In this document: in pieces, positions 62,032 to 64,000 of the stretch
Layout of the letters: each line of letters starts with the position of its first letter
Position numbering within the stretch: the first letter of the stretch is position 1
Origin: Rubeoparvulum massiliense
GTDB lineage: Bacteria > Bacillota > Bacilli > Rubeoparvulales > Rubeoparvulaceae
Length of the DNA stretch: 64,000 bases
Assembly (NCBI RefSeq): GCF_001049895.1
Contig: NZ_CVPE01000006.1
Coordinates: 530,957 to 594,956, forward strand
Reading direction: 5' to 3'
Notes under the pieces: model-generated
Database searches by the model: none
What the model was told of the DNA's origin: nothing
What the model saw: only the letters and a program-made list of their open reading frames with translations
Position numbers and translations under genes: made by a program

Positions 62032-63964
62032 CACTTATTTCCCCCTTTACCTTGCCCTTATTTAGTAAGGTTTTCGTCCCAAATGCATAACCGGATAAAA
62101 GATAGAAGACATTCTCTCGATCAGAGAGTGACCAAGCAGGCAAAGCTTCATCAAAGAGTCGCTTATGTTCAGCATAGATTAACTCATTCGTTGCATTTAA
62201 CCGTTTATATTGGCGTAGTTTCTCAAAAACATCGTTGGACAGCATCTGCAACTTTACTCGATTCATCCCATGGAAATTAATCTTATTCAGAATGGGTTTA
62301 TTGCTGATACTAACCTGTGGAAGCGGAGAGGATTCATGCTGTTTCGTCACTTGGGCTGCCCCTACCTTTGCGATTAACATTCCTAGTAGAAAGAGGGCAC
62401 TCTGCGCTTGATTAAAGGCCATCTCCTCCATATAACGGACGATCACATCGTCTTGTAATTCATAATCCACGTCTTCTTCCCCTCCTTTATCTAAAAGTTC
62501 TAGCTCTCTTACCATCTTTAGCAATAATTGCGCTTTCAACATGTCATAAACAAGTAAAAGATCATTGGTTGCTACAGGAGCTTTTTTGATCTGAAACATA
62601 TCGTATTGTTCAAAGCGATGCACTTTTGCTAACTGGATAAATTGTTGAATTAACCACGAATACGACAAGGTTTTACCGGTTAATAAACTCTCATAGAGCA
62701 AGAGGATTTTACGTTTTTCTACACTTTCGTTCTTCTCAACTTTCATCGGGATCATATAGTAGAGTTGATTTAAACCGAGGTTCCAATTGCCTAACCCAAA
62801 TGAGTGCTCCCCAACCTCTTTCATCGTTTCAAACTTGTGGATTATGGCTTTCAGATGATTCAAGGGAACATTGGCTATGAATTTATTCACTTTGAATGAA
62901 GCTTGTGCTTTTGTATAGAATAAAAAATTGAGTGATAGCTGGTTATCAATAGCTTCATAGTGAAGATACTCCTCAACTTCACGCTCTAGTTTTTCCGCCA
63001 CTTTTAGGGTTTGGGCCGTATAGACATAGTCCATGATATGTTGACTAAATTCATCAAATGGGACATCGTCAGCCTTAAAATCAAAGAGAAACTCTGGAAT
63101 AATATAGCAAGGTAGTGAAATAAATCTCGTATTAAAATAACGATGGATATAAGCTTCGCCAACCATAATCGCCTGATATGCATCTTTTCCAATTGCCATA
63201 TTCTTCGTATAGTTCTTCTCCTCTAGATTAGAGGCAAAGTTCACTTTATCTGTAATATAATATTTAAATTTCAACTTGGTCGTATTACCGGTGATCCAAT
63301 CTTCCTGATTCGTTATGGAGCAAATTCCACGTTGTTCTTCGGCAAAAACACTATTCTTCTCTTGAAGAATCAATCTCTTGTACTCCGCTTGTGAAACGAG
63401 CAATTCTCCATTGATGGCCAATGAATAAATTACAACATCTCCCGCTGGAATATGGTGTTCTTCAGTCAGATAGACTTCAAATTGCTTGACAACTTCATTA
63501 ATCGCCTTTTTATTATCTTGTTCAGAACGTTCGCACCCAAAAAGACAGGGATTTAAAAGATACTGATACCTTTTATCTGCGGCTTTTGTTACACCTAAAT
63601 CCTCAAAAAACAGCTGTTGAACTTGCTGTAGTGCGTCATAAGATGGGTCATGCTGATCCCAGATTTCCAGTAGATTCGTAATGGTTTGACTAAATAAGTA
63701 TCCCAGATTCCGAGCCAAGACTGTACCATACCATTGCGGACTATTACTTCCATCCGCTGAACCGAGATATAAGTAATCTGTGTATGAGCGGGATGTTAAT
63801 TGATAGGGCTTCACGTTGAACTTTTTAGTGTTCGTATCAAAGTCAAGAACGACGACATACTCTTCCTTCTTTGGGGAAACCGGAAGTGGGATAGCCAAAC
63901 CTGTTAGAACAGAGGAATTATGTAACAAGTAATATGAACCCAGATCATAAACGGTTTGAATCAA
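62018..63964 (-). CDS. cas8b: Cas8b large subunit (Csh1-type)
   Basis: A 648-residue protein that matches the Csh1/Cas8b kind of large subunit, which finds the PAM and recruits Cas3. It has no recognised enzymatic motif; two Cys pairs (LLNPCLFGCERS and GICSIT) might bind zinc. Together with Csh2-type cas7, Cas5 and Cas3 it makes the system type I-B. The start is likely TTG at 63964 (AGGAGG seven bases before it), with GTG two codons earlier as an alternative. Confidence 0.85.
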   Translation of the reverse strand: MIQTVYDLGSYYLLHNSSVLTGLAIPLPVSPKKEEYVVVLDFDTNTKKFNVKPYQLTSRSYTDYLYLGSADGSNSPQWYGTVLARNLGYLFSQTITNLLEIWDQHDPSYDALQQVQQLFFEDLGVTKAADKRYQYLLNPCLFGCERSEQDNKKAINEVVKQFEVYLTEEHHIPAGDVVIYSLAINGELLVSQAEYKRLILQEKNSVFAEEQRGICSITNQEDWITGNTTKLKFKYYITDKVNFASNLEEKNYTKNMAIGKDAYQAIMVGEAYIHRYFNTRFISLPCYIIPEFLFDFKADDVPFDEFSQHIMDYVYTAQTLKVAEKLEREVEEYLHYEAIDNQLSLNFLFYTKAQASFKVNKFIANVPLNHLKAIIHKFETMKEVGEHSFGLGNWNLGLNQLYYMIPMKVEKNESVEKRKILLLYESLLTGKTLSYSWLIQQFIQLAKVHRFEQYDMFQIKKAPVATNDLLLVYDMLKAQLLLKMVRELELLDKGGEEDVDYELQDDVIVRYMEEMAFNQAQSALFLLGMLIAKVGAAQVTKQHESSPLPQVSISNKPILNKINFHGMNRVKLQMLSNDVFEKLRQYKRLNATNELIYAEHKRLFDEALPAWSLSDRENVFYLLSGYAFGTKTLLNKGKVKGEISDEQQ

Positions 63965-64000
63965 GAGCACACCTCCTCCTCATAAAATCCTCAGTATGTT

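Overview
The window looks like a chromosomal segment of a low-to-moderate GC, endospore-forming member of the Bacillales. The evidence is neighbourhood order: lexA with divergent yneA-yneB, dacB-spmA-spmB, scpA-scpB, rluB-resABCDE and a cta cluster for caa3 oxidase, together with a gerA-type germination operon, CsaA, YkuS, bacilliredoxin and AGGAGG-type ribosome binding sites throughout. The strain should respire oxygen through a caa3 oxidase and ferment arginine when oxygen is short. I cannot name a species from sequence alone.

Layout. 1-10 kb holds small membrane proteins, a DinB-like protein, a leucine-rich-repeat lipoprotein, YkuS, peroxiredoxin, superoxide dismutase, an ArsR-permease-thioredoxin module, csaA, and a group of cysteine-rich proteins (7.28-8.63 kb) that look like endospore-appendage (Ena/DUF3992-like) subunits plus a duplicated-domain partner. 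9.4-15 kb is the arginine deiminase system: an ArcR-like regulator convergent with arcA-arcB-arcD-arcC. 15-19.1 kb is a germinant receptor operon. 19.2-27.1 kb encodes caa3 oxidase and its assembly (ctaC, D, E, F, G, A, B, Sco1) plus bacilliredoxin. 27.6-31.6 kb has an amino-acid ABC transporter lacking an ATPase gene, type II pantothenate kinase and an MFS transporter. 31.8-33.9 kb is the SOS group with three LexA boxes. 33.9-45.3 kb is a long leftward run: resE-D-C-B-A, rluB, spmB-A, dacB, scpB-A and a site-2-type protease. 45.4-47.4 kb has a DedA protein and a Ktr/Trk potassium channel subunit.

From about 47.4 kb the window becomes accessory and more AT-rich: a TetR/small-membrane-protein pair, an ISL3 transposase remnant, a first CRISPR array with its own leader, a TetR-regulated ABC exporter, a second larger CRISPR array with a near-copy of that leader, and a type I-B cas operon (cas8b-cas7-cas5-cas3-cas4-cas1-cas2-cas6) running to the right edge. 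Both arrays use the same 30-base repeat and read leftward on the minus strand, away from the cas genes.

Best leads: the Ena-like appendage cluster with a sigma-K-like promoter; the inverted repeat conserved in both CRISPR leaders; a strong hairpin splitting the cas operon between cas5 and cas3; a three-site TetR operator set; TGTGAA boxes upstream of ctaC and resA that may be ResD sites; and a 43-residue tyrosine-rich protein beside lexA. Function calls rest on recognising motifs and gene order by eye; no database search was run.
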